Shown here piece by piece: positions 46,130 to 55,558 of a stretch of 64,000 bases of DNA. The stretch covers positions 1,928,674 to 1,992,673 of the forward strand of contig NC_021487.1 in the NCBI RefSeq assembly GCF_000427095.1, written 5' to 3'. Under the pieces are notes generated by a model that saw nothing but the letters and a program-made list of their open reading frames with translations, made no database searches and was not told the DNA's origin. Each line of letters starts with the position of its first letter. Within the stretch, counting starts at the first letter, position 1. The DNA comes from Chthonomonas calidirosea T49 (lineage in GTDB: Bacteria; Armatimonadota; Chthonomonadetes; Chthonomonadales; Chthonomonadaceae). The position numbers and the translations under genes were made by a program.

Positions 46130-46900
46130 ATGAAGGTTGCGATTTTGGCCGGCGGTTTAGGGACCCGCTTAGCTGAAGAGACCGAGATTCGTCCCAAACC
46201 GATGGTAGAGGTGGGGAACTATCCTATTCTCTGGCACATCATGAAAATCTATAGCCACTACGGTCACAAAGAGTTCTTCATCGCCCTTGGCTATCGAGGG
46301 GAGGTGATCAAACGCTACTTCCTTGACTACTACACACTCCAAGGCAGCATGACCATTGACATCTCCACCGGCGGCGTAAGAGTTCATGAGCCTCATTGTG
46401 AGGATTGGAAAGTGCATCTTATTGATACTGGCCTTCAAACACAGACCGGTGGACGTATAAAGCGGCTTGAGCCCTGGCTGAAAGATTCCACCTTTTGTGC
46501 TACCTACGGCGACGGGGTGAGCAACGTGGATATTCACGCCTTGGTGCAGTTTCATAAGAAGCAAGGGAAGATCGCCACCGTCACGGCGGTGCGTCCCCCC
46601 GCCCGTTTTGGTGAGTTGGTCATTGAGAATGACCAAGTCGTTGAATTCGTGGAGAAACCCCAAGTCGGAGAGGGTTGGATCAACGGGGGATTTATGGTCC
46701 TGGAGCCAGAGATATTCCGCTATTTGAAAGACGACCAATCTATTTTAGAGCGAGACGGGCTTGAGGTGTTAGCAAAGGAAGGGCAGCTCGCGGCCTACCG
46801 ACACGACGGATTTTGGCAGTGCATGGACACGCTACGCGATAAAAGGCTTTTGGAAAGCCTCTGGCAATCGGCAAACGCTCCTTGGAAGGTTTGGAAATGA
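46130..46900 (+). CDS. rfbF: Glucose-1-phosphate cytidylyltransferase
   Basis: 256 aa nucleotidyltransferase that makes CDP-glucose from CTP and glucose-1-phosphate, the entry to CDP-6-deoxy and 3,6-dideoxyhexoses. [22 protein letters not shown] is the nucleotide-binding loop (shown by the AGGLGTR core). [19 protein letters not shown] (metal site), and [11 protein letters not shown] are typical of RfbF. It overlaps the next gene by ATGA. Confidence 0.95.
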   Translation: MKVAILAGGLGTRLAEETEIRPKPMVEVGNYPILWHIMKIYSHYGHKEFFIALGYRGEVIKRYFLDYYTLQGSMTIDISTGGVRVHEPHCEDWKVHLIDTGLQTQTGGRIKRLEPWLKDSTFCATYGDGVSNVDIHALVQFHKKQGKIATVTAVRPPARFGELVIENDQVVEFVEKPQVGEGWINGGFMVLEPEIFRYLKDDQSILERDGLEVLAKEGQLAAYRHDGFWQCMDTLRDKRLLESLWQSANAPWKVWK

Positions 46901-47877
46901 CCTCTTTCTGGATCGATCGCCCCACGTTGGTTACGGGAGCTACGGGTCTCGTGGGCGGATGGCTGGTTAAACGACTGTTAGCCGCACAGGCCGATGTCGT
47001 TTGTTTAGTGCGCGATTGGGTGCCCCAATGCGAGTTGGTTCGTAGCGGCGATATCGAGCGAGCACGTGTTGTGCGTGGGGATATTCGTGACCAAGCACTG
47101 CTAGAGCGTATACTAGGAGAATATGAGATAGATACCGTTATCCATCTCGCTGCCCAAACGATTGTCGGGATCGCGAATCGCAATCCTGTCTCCACATTCG
47201 AAACCAACATTCAAGGCACCTGGTGCCTTCTAGAGGCCTGTCGCAGAAGTCCTACGGTGAAACAGATTGTGGTGGCCTCCTCTGACAAAGCCTACGGCGA
47301 TCAGGAGAAGCTGCCTTATGATGAGACGACCCCGCTTCAAGGACAGCATCCCTATGATGTAAGTAAATCTTGCGCCGATCTTATCTCCCATACCTATGCC
47401 AAGACCTACGAACTACCGGTGGCGATCACGCGGTGTGGTAATTTCTATGGCGGTGGCGATCTCAATTGGAATCGCATAGTGCCCGGCACCATTCGTTCGC
47501 TTCTAAGGGGAGAACGTCCTGTGATTCGGTCGGATGGCAGCTACATTCGCGACTATTTCTACGTTGAAGATGGCGCTGCGGCCTACATGCTGTTGGCCGA
47601 GCAGCTTGCCAAACGCCCTGAGCTGCGAGGAGAAGCCTTTAACTTTTCTAATGAGATTCAGGTGAGCGTACTTCAGCTCGTTCGCAAGATTTGTCAGCAG
47701 ATAGGCTCCTCCCTAGAGCCTGTGGTGCTGAACGAAACCCGCAATGAGATAAAACACCAGTACCTTAGCGCAGACAAAGCACGCCGTGTGCTCGGATGGC
47801 ACCCCCTGTTCACTCTCGAAGAGGGGCTTGAGCGCACCATTGCGTGGTATCGCAGATTTTTCTCTTCAGAGAGCTGA
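46897..47877 (+). CDS. rfbG: CDP-glucose 4,6-dehydratase
   Basis: 326 aa extended SDR, start at ATG 46897 overlapping the rfbF stop, with GGAAGG upstream. NAD-binding [11 protein letters not shown]. The [10 protein letters not shown] segment carries the dehydratase Asp/Lys pair in place of the usual Thr-Asp-Glu of dTDP enzymes. Catalytic YxxxK is in [12 protein letters not shown]. It converts CDP-glucose to CDP-4-keto-6-deoxyglucose, with RfbF directly upstream. Later enzymes are discussed with the transketolase genes. Confidence 0.93.
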   Translation: MTSFWIDRPTLVTGATGLVGGWLVKRLLAAQADVVCLVRDWVPQCELVRSGDIERARVVRGDIRDQALLERILGEYEIDTVIHLAAQTIVGIANRNPVSTFETNIQGTWCLLEACRRSPTVKQIVVASSDKAYGDQEKLPYDETTPLQGQHPYDVSKSCADLISHTYAKTYELPVAITRCGNFYGGGDLNWNRIVPGTIRSLLRGERPVIRSDGSYIRDYFYVEDGAAAYMLLAEQLAKRPELRGEAFNFSNEIQVSVLQLVRKICQQIGSSLEPVVLNETRNEIKHQYLSADKARRVLGWHPLFTLEEGLERTIAWYRRFFSSES

Positions 47878-47913
47878 AAACTATTCTTTGTTAAAGGAGT
47901 TACAAACAAACTG

Positions 47914-48834
47914 ATGTCGAAACCAGCACGCCTGATCATGCTTTCGGCTATGTATGAAAATGGAGGGAATACCACCCATCGTATGCTCGATGGACACCCA
48001 GAACTATTTGTCTACCCTTTTGAATCACAGGTGGGCACAAGCTTAGTCGCCGACTATTTCACGAGTTTTGTGCCTTTCCGCTATCGTTGGCCTGAGTTTC
48101 CTCTGCAAGGGCATCCTGCGGAGGACTATGAGCTCTTTTATGACGAAGAGATGAAAGTGCGCTTGCGTACTCCTTCCCGAAGCAAGTTCGCCCATGCTGA
48201 CTTGCAACTTGATGAAAAGGAGAGAAAGCAACGTTTCATAGAGATCGCCCAGCAGAAACCTCGCACACGGGGAAATCTCGTTATGGCCTTCTTTGAAGCG
48301 ACTTTTGATACCTGGCGTAATGTGCAGCGCACCGGCCAGGAAAAGTACTATGTTGGCTATAACCCCGTACAGGCTATTGATACCGAGAAGATCCTCTCCG
48401 ATCTACCCGATGCACATCTAGTGCATATCGTACGTAATCCCTACTCGGGCTATGCCGATACCAAGAAGCGCCCGTTTCCTCTGTCTCTCTCTCGTTACGT
48501 GTGGACATGGAATATCCTCCAGCATATGGCCCTCACGTTCGCAGAACGATACCCACAACGCTTTCACCTACTTCGCTTCGAAGACATTATCGCCGATCCA
48601 AAGAAGACGCTTGGTAACCTCTGTGCGCACCTCGGTATTGCGTGGTCTGATACCCTACTTTATCCCTCATGGAATGGTCAGCGTCTCCAAGAGGTCTACC
48701 CATGGGGAACTGTTCGCATCCCCACTCCGGAAGCGAACATAGCTACCCTACGTGAGCTTTCCCATGAGGAAAGAACCGAGATACGCTCGCTTGCTTCTGT
48801 GATGTTAAAACATCTAGGCTACGATGATCTCTAG
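47914..48834 (+). CDS. Sulfotransferase family protein
   Basis: 306 aa cytoplasmic P-loop-like sulfotransferase. The 5'-phosphosulfate loop region reads LSAMYENGGNTTHRML followed by HPELFVYPFE, a variant of the usual SGTTLL loop. The 3'-phosphate site is LVHIVRNPYSGYAD. The C-terminal LLRFEDIIADPKKTLGNLCAHLGI is the conserved family ending. It would transfer sulfate from PAPS to a sugar, lipid or peptide. Inside this locus a sulfated polysaccharide or lipid-linked precursor is likely. AAAGGAGTT precedes the start. Overlaps the next gene by 11 bp. Confidence 0.83.
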   Translation: MSKPARLIMLSAMYENGGNTTHRMLDGHPELFVYPFESQVGTSLVADYFTSFVPFRYRWPEFPLQGHPAEDYELFYDEEMKVRLRTPSRSKFAHADLQLDEKERKQRFIEIAQQKPRTRGNLVMAFFEATFDTWRNVQRTGQEKYYVGYNPVQAIDTEKILSDLPDAHLVHIVRNPYSGYADTKKRPFPLSLSRYVWTWNILQHMALTFAERYPQRFHLLRFEDIIADPKKTLGNLCAHLGIAWSDTLLYPSWNGQRLQEVYPWGTVRIPTPEANIATLRELSHEERTEIRSLASVMLKHLGYDDL

Positions 48835-49936
48835 TACGCAAATCCAGAGTTATGCACAGTTACCGTCAAGTTTAGCATTTCGCGAGGAGCAGGCACGCCT
48901 TTTTCTACGGAAAGCCGATATTGAGCTTTCCGATCAACAGCTTGCCACTCTACGCGAGTGTCGCCGCGCGGCGTGTCTTCAAAACTTACCGGCTGTTAAA
49001 GACCTCTGTCGGAGTTTTTTCAAGAGCGACTTGCATATAGCTCCCCTACCTGAAAAGGGCACATTCTATGGGGTCTATCATATCACAATCGAGCCGAACC
49101 GATGCTACTATCTCCGTGCCAATTTTCTCCTTCATACCCCCGCATTTGCCTTTCTATTCGATGCTTGGGCAGAGAACTTTCTAAGCCAAGAGGTGCCAAC
49201 CGCCTCCATCCTCGCCATCGAACTCAATCGGAATAGACCTCCTTCCGATTATATGCTCTCTTTATCGACTTCTGGGAAAACGCTCAAACAACTTGAAAAC
49301 CCACAAACCCAGGCGCTCGATGCTACACTTCTACTTGCATTAGGTCAAACAGTGGCCAAAATCCATGCCGTTCTTGGTACAAACTACGGCCCACTAGATA
49401 TCTCTTCTTGGCAGCACACGCTACAGGTGCCCCAGGGCACTCATACTTCATGGTCGGAATACCTTCTGCTTCACCTTGAGACCCACATAAAACGCTGTAG
49501 CGAGGCCGGTGTTCTCTCCACCGAGGAAGCAACTCTCTGTAGTCGTTTTCTCCAAAAAGAGGCATGCGGCGTTTTCGAGAGTGCACCGTCTCATCTCTTG
49601 CATGGAGACCTAGGTCATCATAACATCATGACCGATGGACAGCAGATCACCGCTATCTTGGATTGGGAAGATGTCCTGTGCGGCGACCCAGTGTTCGATA
49701 TTGCAAGTTGGGGAACCTTCAACCGAGAGGAGATGCGCGAGCCGTTTCTTCGAGGATATGCCTCCATACGTCCTCTCCCTCAGGATTTTGAATGGAGATA
49801 CTGGCTCTACTATTTGCGCATCGCTTTGGCCAAAACAGTGCATCGGCTTCGCTTTCATATTTCAGATCCCCCCAATCGTCCTCCCGCTCATCTGCGCATT
49901 CACCGTGCACTTGAACACCTCAAGAGGTTAAGCTAG
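48824..49936 (+). CDS. Aminoglycoside phosphotransferase-fold kinase
   Basis: 370 aa with a protein-kinase-like fold. Brenner motif LLHGDLGHHNIMTD (catalytic Asp) and metal-binding Asp in AILDWEDVLCGDPVFDIASWG. The N-terminal lobe has FYGVYHITIEPNRCYYLRAN. Such proteins phosphorylate small hydroxyl substrates such as sugars, choline and antibiotics. The overlap with the sulfotransferase and position in the polysaccharide locus suggest a sugar or sugar-alcohol substrate. It is not an obvious resistance gene. Confidence 0.8.
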   Translation: MISSTQIQSYAQLPSSLAFREEQARLFLRKADIELSDQQLATLRECRRAACLQNLPAVKDLCRSFFKSDLHIAPLPEKGTFYGVYHITIEPNRCYYLRANFLLHTPAFAFLFDAWAENFLSQEVPTASILAIELNRNRPPSDYMLSLSTSGKTLKQLENPQTQALDATLLLALGQTVAKIHAVLGTNYGPLDISSWQHTLQVPQGTHTSWSEYLLLHLETHIKRCSEAGVLSTEEATLCSRFLQKEACGVFESAPSHLLHGDLGHHNIMTDGQQITAILDWEDVLCGDPVFDIASWGTFNREEMREPFLRGYASIRPLPQDFEWRYWLYYLRIALAKTVHRLRFHISDPPNRPPAHLRIHRALEHLKRLS

Positions 49937-49937
49937 G

Positions 49938-50867
49938 ATGCGGGTGCTACTGACAGGAGCCACCGGATTTATTGGAGCGCACACCCTGCGCAAACTACTG
50001 GAGGAAGGGCAAACCGTGGCGATTCTCTTACGCCCTACCAGCGATCCGTGGCGCATTCAAGACCTATTAGATCGAGTGACTGTTCTTTATGGCGACCTTA
50101 CCCATCCACAGGCACTCGCATCTCAGCTAAAACCTTTTCAACCGGAAGCCATTGTGCATCTTGCATGGCAGGGCGTAGTCAATACCCAACGCAACGACGT
50201 GTCTCAGATCTTTGAAAACATCCCAACTAGTCTCGAACTCATTCGCCTGAGTGCCGAGGCCGGCTGCAAACACTGGATTGGGCTCGGTTCCCAAGCCGAA
50301 TATGGGCCCGCCAACCGTATCCTTTCAGAAGACATGCCTACTTCCCCCACAACCCTCTACGGTTCGAGTAAACTAGCCCTTCGCTACCTTGCCGAAGGAC
50401 TCTGTAATTTCTACGGAATGCGGTTCGTTTGGCTTCGTCTTTTCTCTGCTTACGGCCCTATGGACTCCCCTCACTGGCTGATCCCCTATCTCATCCTTAC
50501 GCTGCTAAAAGGAGAACACCCCAAATTAACGAAGGGAGAACAGCTGTGGGACTATATCTTTGTCAGCGACGTAGCCGAAGCGATCTGCACCGTGCTAAGG
50601 GAGCAGCAGGCAAGAGGGGTTTTTAACCTTGGATCCGGCGAAGCAAGACCCTTACGTACGATTATTGAGACGATTCGCGATAACATTGACCCCTCTCTGA
50701 ATCTGGGTTTTGGAGAGGTTCCCTATCGTCCAGATCAGGTGATGCATCTACAAGCTGACATCGGTCGGCTAAAAGCTATCGGATGGGAGCCGAAAACTCC
50801 TCTAGAACAGGGCTTAAAACAGACAGTGGAGTGGTATCGTGCAAACCGAAATCGCTACGACAGCTGA
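49938..50867 (+). CDS. NAD-dependent epimerase/reductase, RfbJ-like
   Basis: 309 aa extended SDR. VLLTGATGFIGAHTLRKLL at the N-terminus, LGSQAEYGP, catalytic YxxxK in TLYGSSKLALRYLAE, and DYIFVSDVAEAICTVL. Its closest look is to CDP-abequose/CDP-paratose synthase type reductases, which act on CDP-4-keto sugars. That agrees with RfbF and RfbG upstream. It overlaps the transketolase N subunit gene by 29 bp. The product sugar cannot be named. Confidence 0.82.
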   Translation: MRVLLTGATGFIGAHTLRKLLEEGQTVAILLRPTSDPWRIQDLLDRVTVLYGDLTHPQALASQLKPFQPEAIVHLAWQGVVNTQRNDVSQIFENIPTSLELIRLSAEAGCKHWIGLGSQAEYGPANRILSEDMPTSPTTLYGSSKLALRYLAEGLCNFYGMRFVWLRLFSAYGPMDSPHWLIPYLILTLLKGEHPKLTKGEQLWDYIFVSDVAEAICTVLREQQARGVFNLGSGEARPLRTIIETIRDNIDPSLNLGFGEVPYRPDQVMHLQADIGRLKAIGWEPKTPLEQGLKQTVEWYRANRNRYDS

Positions 50868-51660
50868 GTTGGCGCGGCGCATCCGACTTCATGCCCTCCG
50901 CATGGTACATCGCGCGAACGCCTCGCACATCGGTACCTGCTTAAGCATGGCCGATCTTTTGGCCTGCCTCTACGGCAGCATTCTGCGGGTGCGACCCCAA
51001 GAGCCGAATTGGCCTCAACGCGATCGATTTCTGCTGAGCAAGGGGCATGGCGCAGCTATTCTTTATGCTGTCTTAGCAGAACGCGGTTTCTTCCCTTTGG
51101 AATGGCTCGATTCCTACTGCACCGACGGCTCGCCGCTCACCGGCCATATTAGCCATCACGTGCCAGGCGTAGAGGTCTCCACAGGCTCGCTAGGGCATGG
51201 TCTCTCTATCGGATGCGGAATGGCTTTGGCTGGCAAGCGCGATGGAGCTGACTATCGCGTTTTTGTGATGCTGAGCGACGGCGAACTCGATGAAGGCTCG
51301 AATTGGGAGCCGATCCTGTTTGCTGGGCACCATCGCTTAGATAATCTTGTGGCTATTGTAGATTACAACAAGATACAGAGCTTCGGCAGCGTTCAGGAAG
51401 TGCTGGACTTGGAACCGCTTAAGGCAAAATGGGAGGCTTTTGGGTGGGCTGCACGGGAAATAGATGGCCACGACCATGAGCAGATTCTTACTACGCTGCA
51501 AACCCTTCCTTTTCAAGCAGGACGCCCTTCAGTGGTCATCGCCCATACGATCAAAGGCAAAGGGGTTAGCTATATGGAGGGCGAGCTAGCGTGGCACTAC
51601 CGATCCCCCAACACGGAGTTGTTACGAAAAGCCCTCGATGAGCTTGGAGGCTGCGAATGA
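50839..51660 (+). CDS. Transketolase N-terminal subunit (split transketolase)
   Basis: 273 aa from a GTG at 50839 inside the preceding gene. TPP-binding half: ASHIGTCLSMADLLACLYG, FLLSKGHGAAILYAVLAE, and the TPP motif MLSDGELDEGSNWEP continuing to VAIVDYNKIQSFG. It needs the C subunit encoded immediately downstream (ATGA overlap). Split transketolases are common in archaea and anaerobes for pentose metabolism. Here the pair lies within a polysaccharide locus, which suggests transfer of a two-carbon ketol unit to a nucleotide-linked keto sugar (inference). Confidence 0.9.
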   Translation: MQTEIATTAELARRIRLHALRMVHRANASHIGTCLSMADLLACLYGSILRVRPQEPNWPQRDRFLLSKGHGAAILYAVLAERGFFPLEWLDSYCTDGSPLTGHISHHVPGVEVSTGSLGHGLSIGCGMALAGKRDGADYRVFVMLSDGELDEGSNWEPILFAGHHRLDNLVAIVDYNKIQSFGSVQEVLDLEPLKAKWEAFGWAAREIDGHDHEQILTTLQTLPFQAGRPSVVIAHTIKGKGVSYMEGELAWHYRSPNTELLRKALDELGGCE

Positions 51661-52568
51661 GAACAGCATTTATCGAGGAGCTGTGCAAGCTAGCCGAAGA
51701 GGAGGAACGTATCTGGCTGCTTTGCGGCGATCTAGGCTACTCTGTATTGGAGCGGTTTCGCGATCGATTCCCGAATCGTTACGTTAACGTGGGTGTTGCC
51801 GAGCAGAACATGACGGGAATGGCCGCAGGCCTGGCCCTGTGCGGCAAAATTGTTTTTACCTACTCTATTGCCAACTTCCCCGTCATGCGCTGTCTAGAGC
51901 AGATACGCAACGACATCTGCTACCACCATGCCAATGTAAAGATCGTGGCCGTGGGAGGTGGCTTGGCCTACGGTGCACAAGGCTATACACATCACGGTGT
52001 GGAAGACCTCGCCGTGATGCGCGTTTTACCCGAGATGACCGTTATCGCTCCGGGCGATCCCGTTGAGACCCGTTTAGCAACTCGCGCCATAGTGTCGTAC
52101 AATGGCCCTTGCTACCTTCGACTCGGAAAGGCCGGTGAACCCATAGTGCATCAAACTGATCCCAAGTTTGAGATAGGAAAGGCGATCTTAATGCAAGATG
52201 GTTCCTCCGTAACCCTCATCAGTACGGGAGGGATGTTGGCGACGGTAATGCAAGCAGCCCAGCGTTTGGCAGAAAACGGTATTGCAGCGCGCGTTCTAAG
52301 CATGCACACCCTCGCCCCACTCGATCGCGAAGCTATCTTAGCCGCTGCAGCTGAGACAGGAGGAATCGTCACCGTTGAAGAGCACGGGATAGGTGGACTT
52401 GCGTCTGCAGTCGCCGAGGTCTTGGCGGTTGCGGGCTATGCTGTGCCGTTTCGTGCTCTGCACCTACCTCGTAAGCCAACTTCTCACGCGGGAACTCAGG
52501 AGTCACTTCGTAGCGTCCATGGCCTCTCTGTAGAAGGAATTGTAACCGTTGCCCGAGCGCTAACATAA
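51657..52568 (+). CDS. Transketolase C-terminal subunit (split transketolase)
   Basis: 303 aa. The pyrimidine-binding domain has the catalytic Glu in NVGVAEQNMTGMAAGLAL, and VGGGLAYGAQGYTHHGVEDLAVMRVLPEM. The C-terminal transketolase domain begins near 185 (GSSVTLISTGGMLATVMQAA) and has TVEEHGIGGLASAVAE. It pairs with the upstream N subunit. A CCTAGG-containing gap of 57 bp separates it from the flippase gene. Confidence 0.9.
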   Translation: MRTAFIEELCKLAEEEERIWLLCGDLGYSVLERFRDRFPNRYVNVGVAEQNMTGMAAGLALCGKIVFTYSIANFPVMRCLEQIRNDICYHHANVKIVAVGGGLAYGAQGYTHHGVEDLAVMRVLPEMTVIAPGDPVETRLATRAIVSYNGPCYLRLGKAGEPIVHQTDPKFEIGKAILMQDGSSVTLISTGGMLATVMQAAQRLAENGIAARVLSMHTLAPLDREAILAAAAETGGIVTVEEHGIGGLASAVAEVLAVAGYAVPFRALHLPRKPTSHAGTQESLRSVHGLSVEGIVTVARALT

Positions 52569-52628
52569 TCGAAATAGATTCTCTAGAGATAGCACTTACG
52601 GATACCTAGGGGGAAGGCGTCGGCCTTG

Positions 52629-54029
52629 ATGCAGCAAAACAAGAGGCACTGGCTACACAATCTTTGGAAAGCGCTTGGTATCGATCAAGCCATCGCCTAC
52701 ACCGCCATCAATAGAGGTTGGACACTCATTTCCGGGGCACTCTCTCTTCTCCTCATCAGCCATTTTCTAACCCCCGTAGAACAAGGCTACTACTTTACAT
52801 TTGCAGATATCCTTGCCCTACAAATCTTCTTCGAATTAGGTCTCTCTACGGTTCTCGTGCCCTTTGCAAGCCACGAATTTGCCCACTTAAGATGGACAGA
52901 AGAGGGTATTTTAGAGGGCGATTCCACGGCCAAGTCACGACTGGCATCCCTCCTACGCTTTAGTCTTCTTTGGTATGGAGCTGTAGCTCTTGCAGTGCTC
53001 CTGTTTGTACTGCCTGGAGGCATCTGGTTCTTCTCCCATTACCATCGCGCAGGAATCCATGTGCATTGGGAACTTCCCTGGGTCTGGATCGTGCTAGTGA
53101 CATCGGGCTCGTTGGCCGTTACGCCGTTACTCTGCATTCTAGAAGGATGCGGTCTTATCGCCCAGATCGCTCGGCTGCAGATGCAACAGACGATCGTCGG
53201 CACGGTGCTTTTTTGGATAGCCTTAACGCTTCATTGGGGAATCAACACGGCTCCTATTACCAACACGGTGGCTTTTCTATGGAGCGGACTATGGGTGTTT
53301 GGGACCTATTGGCGATGGATTCAAGATCTATGGAGGCATCCTACCTCCTATGCGCGCGTGAATTGGAAAACGGAGATCCTTCCTTTTCACTGGCGAATAG
53401 CGGTGTGTTGGCTCAGCAGCTATGCCGTTTTGAGGATGTTCGACCCCATTCTGTTCGCAACCCACGGCCCCGTTATGGCGGGGCAGATGGGCATGAGCCT
53501 TGCCGTTATGGCTTCTATTGCAGCTTTTGCACTATCCTGGGTTACGACCAAATCGGCCCCCTTCGGGATGCTGATCTCCAAACAGGAGTACGATACACTC
53601 GATGGCATCTTCTTTCCTTCCTTATGGCAATCCCTGCTGATCGAGCTGTCCGCCGGAGGTCTTTTCTGGTGCGCCGCCGTGGCGTTACAGCGCTTCTATC
53701 CCCGACTAGGAACGCGCTTTCTTGCTCCGCTGCCGTTACTACTCTTAGTGGCGACCACGGTGGTTTATCATATTGTCAACGCAGAGTGGATCTATCTACG
53801 AGCGCATAAGCAAGAGCCTTTTCTTGGCATTGCTCTGCTCGCTGGTATTCTTATTGCAGGCGGCAGCCTTCTTCTTGCAAAGCCCTATGGGGCAACTGGA
53901 GTAATGGGAGTCTATTTTCTTGTCCATCTTGTGGTAAGCTTTGGAGGAGGCACACTGATCTTCGTAAAGAAACGAAACGAGTGGCATCGCTCACGCCCTA
54001 CCGATATTCCGTTAAAGACCATAGAGTGA
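52629..54029 (+). CDS. Wzx-like lipid-linked oligosaccharide flippase
   Basis: 466 aa from ATG 52629 (a TTG directly before it is also possible); GGGGGAAGG lies upstream. It has about twelve membrane helices, among them TLISGALSLLLISHFL, YYFTFADILALQIFFELGL, VLVTSGSLAVTPLLCILEG and GIALLAGILIAGGSLLLA. The helix pattern and position fit the MOP/PST exporter superfamily. It would move the undecaprenyl-linked repeat unit across the inner membrane. The assignment rests on topology and context more than on sequence identity. Confidence 0.78.
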   Translation: MQQNKRHWLHNLWKALGIDQAIAYTAINRGWTLISGALSLLLISHFLTPVEQGYYFTFADILALQIFFELGLSTVLVPFASHEFAHLRWTEEGILEGDSTAKSRLASLLRFSLLWYGAVALAVLLFVLPGGIWFFSHYHRAGIHVHWELPWVWIVLVTSGSLAVTPLLCILEGCGLIAQIARLQMQQTIVGTVLFWIALTLHWGINTAPITNTVAFLWSGLWVFGTYWRWIQDLWRHPTSYARVNWKTEILPFHWRIAVCWLSSYAVLRMFDPILFATHGPVMAGQMGMSLAVMASIAAFALSWVTTKSAPFGMLISKQEYDTLDGIFFPSLWQSLLIELSAGGLFWCAAVALQRFYPRLGTRFLAPLPLLLLVATTVVYHIVNAEWIYLRAHKQEPFLGIALLAGILIAGGSLLLAKPYGATGVMGVYFLVHLVVSFGGGTLIFVKKRNEWHRSRPTDIPLKTIE

Positions 54030-54040
54030 GAGGTAACAGG

Positions 54041-54940
54041 TTGCGTATCCCAAATTTAACCTTCGTGGTGTTCACTTACAACGAAGAGGCGCGCCTTCCT
54101 CTAGTCATCCGCAATTTCAGAAGTTATGGGCGCATTCTTGTGGTTGACAACTACAGTACCGATCGCACCCGCGATATCGCTAAAGAGCAGGGCTGTGATG
54201 TGCTTTTAAACCGCAATGAGGGCGGCTTTATGGAAAACCAAGAGACCTGCGATAATGTTCAGTCTGCCGTGCGCACCGATTGGATGTTTTGGCTTGCAGC
54301 CGACGAGCTAGTTGCAGCGGATGCACTGGAGGAGTTAGAGCGCCTCATTCGGTCGGAACGTTACGATGTGATCTGTATGGTACGTAAGAACTACTTTCAA
54401 GGAGCCTTTTGTCACGATATCGCTATCGGCTACCGCGCACGGGCCTTCAAGAAAAACACCATTGACTTTCGGAATAACAAAATCCACGAATTCGGCCGGA
54501 TCGTGGCCCCCAAAGAACGTGTCTATTATATGCCCTCTAGATACTTCGTCCATCATCTTATTTCCAATACGGCGGCCACCTACCTCGAAACCATCCAGCG
54601 ATATACAGAGATCGAGAAGAAAGTGCGAGCCCCAGAAGAGCTTGACCGCCCTCTACCCTATCTTCTCCTACTTCCCTTTAAAGCACTTTGGAGCGATTAC
54701 CTTCTAAAAGGGGGAATAAGGGGTGGCCGGCAAGCAGTGCATCTCTCTGCGCTGATGATGATCTATTCGCTTCTCAAAGCGATAAAGGGTTATGAGGCAA
54801 AAATGGGGTTGACAGCAGACGAGATCGCCAAGCGCAATCGGCAAATCGCAGAGACGATCTTGCAGACGATACCTTCCGCTGAAATAGCCTCCCCGACCGA
54901 CGGGCGACAGGAGACCTTCTCACCCCAAAACACGCCATAA
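54041..54940 (+). CDS. Glycosyltransferase family 2
   Basis: 299 aa from a TTG at 54041 preceded by GAGAGG 8 nt upstream. An in-frame ATG at 53981 and a GTG at 54026 overlap the flippase gene and are less likely. GT-A fold start TFVVFTYNEEARLPLVIRNF, then ILVVDNYSTDRT, and the acceptor/metal region WMFWLAADELVAAD. A C-terminal amphipathic helix region (YLLLLPFKALWSDYLL) suggests membrane association. It adds one sugar of the repeat unit. Confidence 0.85.
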   Translation: MRIPNLTFVVFTYNEEARLPLVIRNFRSYGRILVVDNYSTDRTRDIAKEQGCDVLLNRNEGGFMENQETCDNVQSAVRTDWMFWLAADELVAADALEELERLIRSERYDVICMVRKNYFQGAFCHDIAIGYRARAFKKNTIDFRNNKIHEFGRIVAPKERVYYMPSRYFVHHLISNTAATYLETIQRYTEIEKKVRAPEELDRPLPYLLLLPFKALWSDYLLKGGIRGGRQAVHLSALMMIYSLLKAIKGYEAKMGLTADEIAKRNRQIAETILQTIPSAEIASPTDGRQETFSPQNTP

Positions 54941-54952
54941 TGTGAGGTGTTT

Positions 54953-55558
54953 ATGGCCGAACCATGGTTGAATCGACTCTATCGCCTAAGCCATCGTTAC
55001 TATCAACTAAAAGCTATGCTCTACTATCGTCCCATGTTTAAAAAGCTGGGGAAGGGTACGGCCATACGTAAACCGCTTCTTATTTTGAATCCTCACTGCA
55101 TTCAAATCGGAGAGCATGTGCTTATTCGAGAAGGCGCTCGCTTAGAAGCCATTATAACTGATCCCCAAAAACAGCCTCTGCTCATTATAGGCGATCGAAC
55201 CAATATCGAGCAAAACGTTCACATTGTCTGTCATCGCAAAGTTGTTATAGGCTCTCAGGTAACTATCACCGGAAACTGTGCTATCGTGGACGTTCACCAT
55301 CCCTATGAAGATATCCACGACCCACGTAAAATAGGCGAGCGAATGCCACAAGAGGACTCTTTTGTAGAAATTCAGGATGGTGCGTTTTTGGGCATGGGCA
55401 GTGTGGTGCTCCCCAATGTGACTATCGGGCATAAGGCCGTTATTGGGGCCAACTCTGTGGTCACCAAGAGCGTTCCCGATTACTGTGTGGCTGCGGGTGT
55501 ACCAGCTCGCATACTCCGCCGCTACGATCCTGATCGCGGAGAGTGGACATGGGAATAA
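54953..55558 (+). CDS. Left-handed beta-helix acyltransferase (WbbJ/maltose acetyltransferase type)
   Basis: 201 aa from ATG 54953 with GAGG upstream (GTG 54947 is possible). Hexapeptide-repeat protein: IQIGEHVLIREGARLE, LLIIGDRTNIEQNVHIV, KVVIGSQVTITGNCAIVD, catalytic His region VDVHHPYEDI, and GAFLGMGSVVLPNVTIGHKA ending with AAGVPARILRRYD. It probably O-acetylates the polysaccharide. Its stop overlaps the next gene. Confidence 0.88.
   Translation: MAEPWLNRLYRLSHRYYQLKAMLYYRPMFKKLGKGTAIRKPLLILNPHCIQIGEHVLIREGARLEAIITDPQKQPLLIIGDRTNIEQNVHIVCHRKVVIGSQVTITGNCAIVDVHHPYEDIHDPRKIGERMPQEDSFVEIQDGAFLGMGSVVLPNVTIGHKAVIGANSVVTKSVPDYCVAAGVPARILRRYDPDRGEWTWE

Noticed and set aside
48824-49936. Antibiotic resistance (aminoglycoside phosphotransferase) gene
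   Set aside because: Only the general kinase fold is shared; the context is polysaccharide synthesis and no resistance-specific signature was seen.
52970-53809. Open frame of 279 codons overlapping the flippase gene in another frame
   Set aside because: Composition is Arg/Ser/Pro-rich as expected of an out-of-frame reading; the membrane protein frame is clearly the gene.
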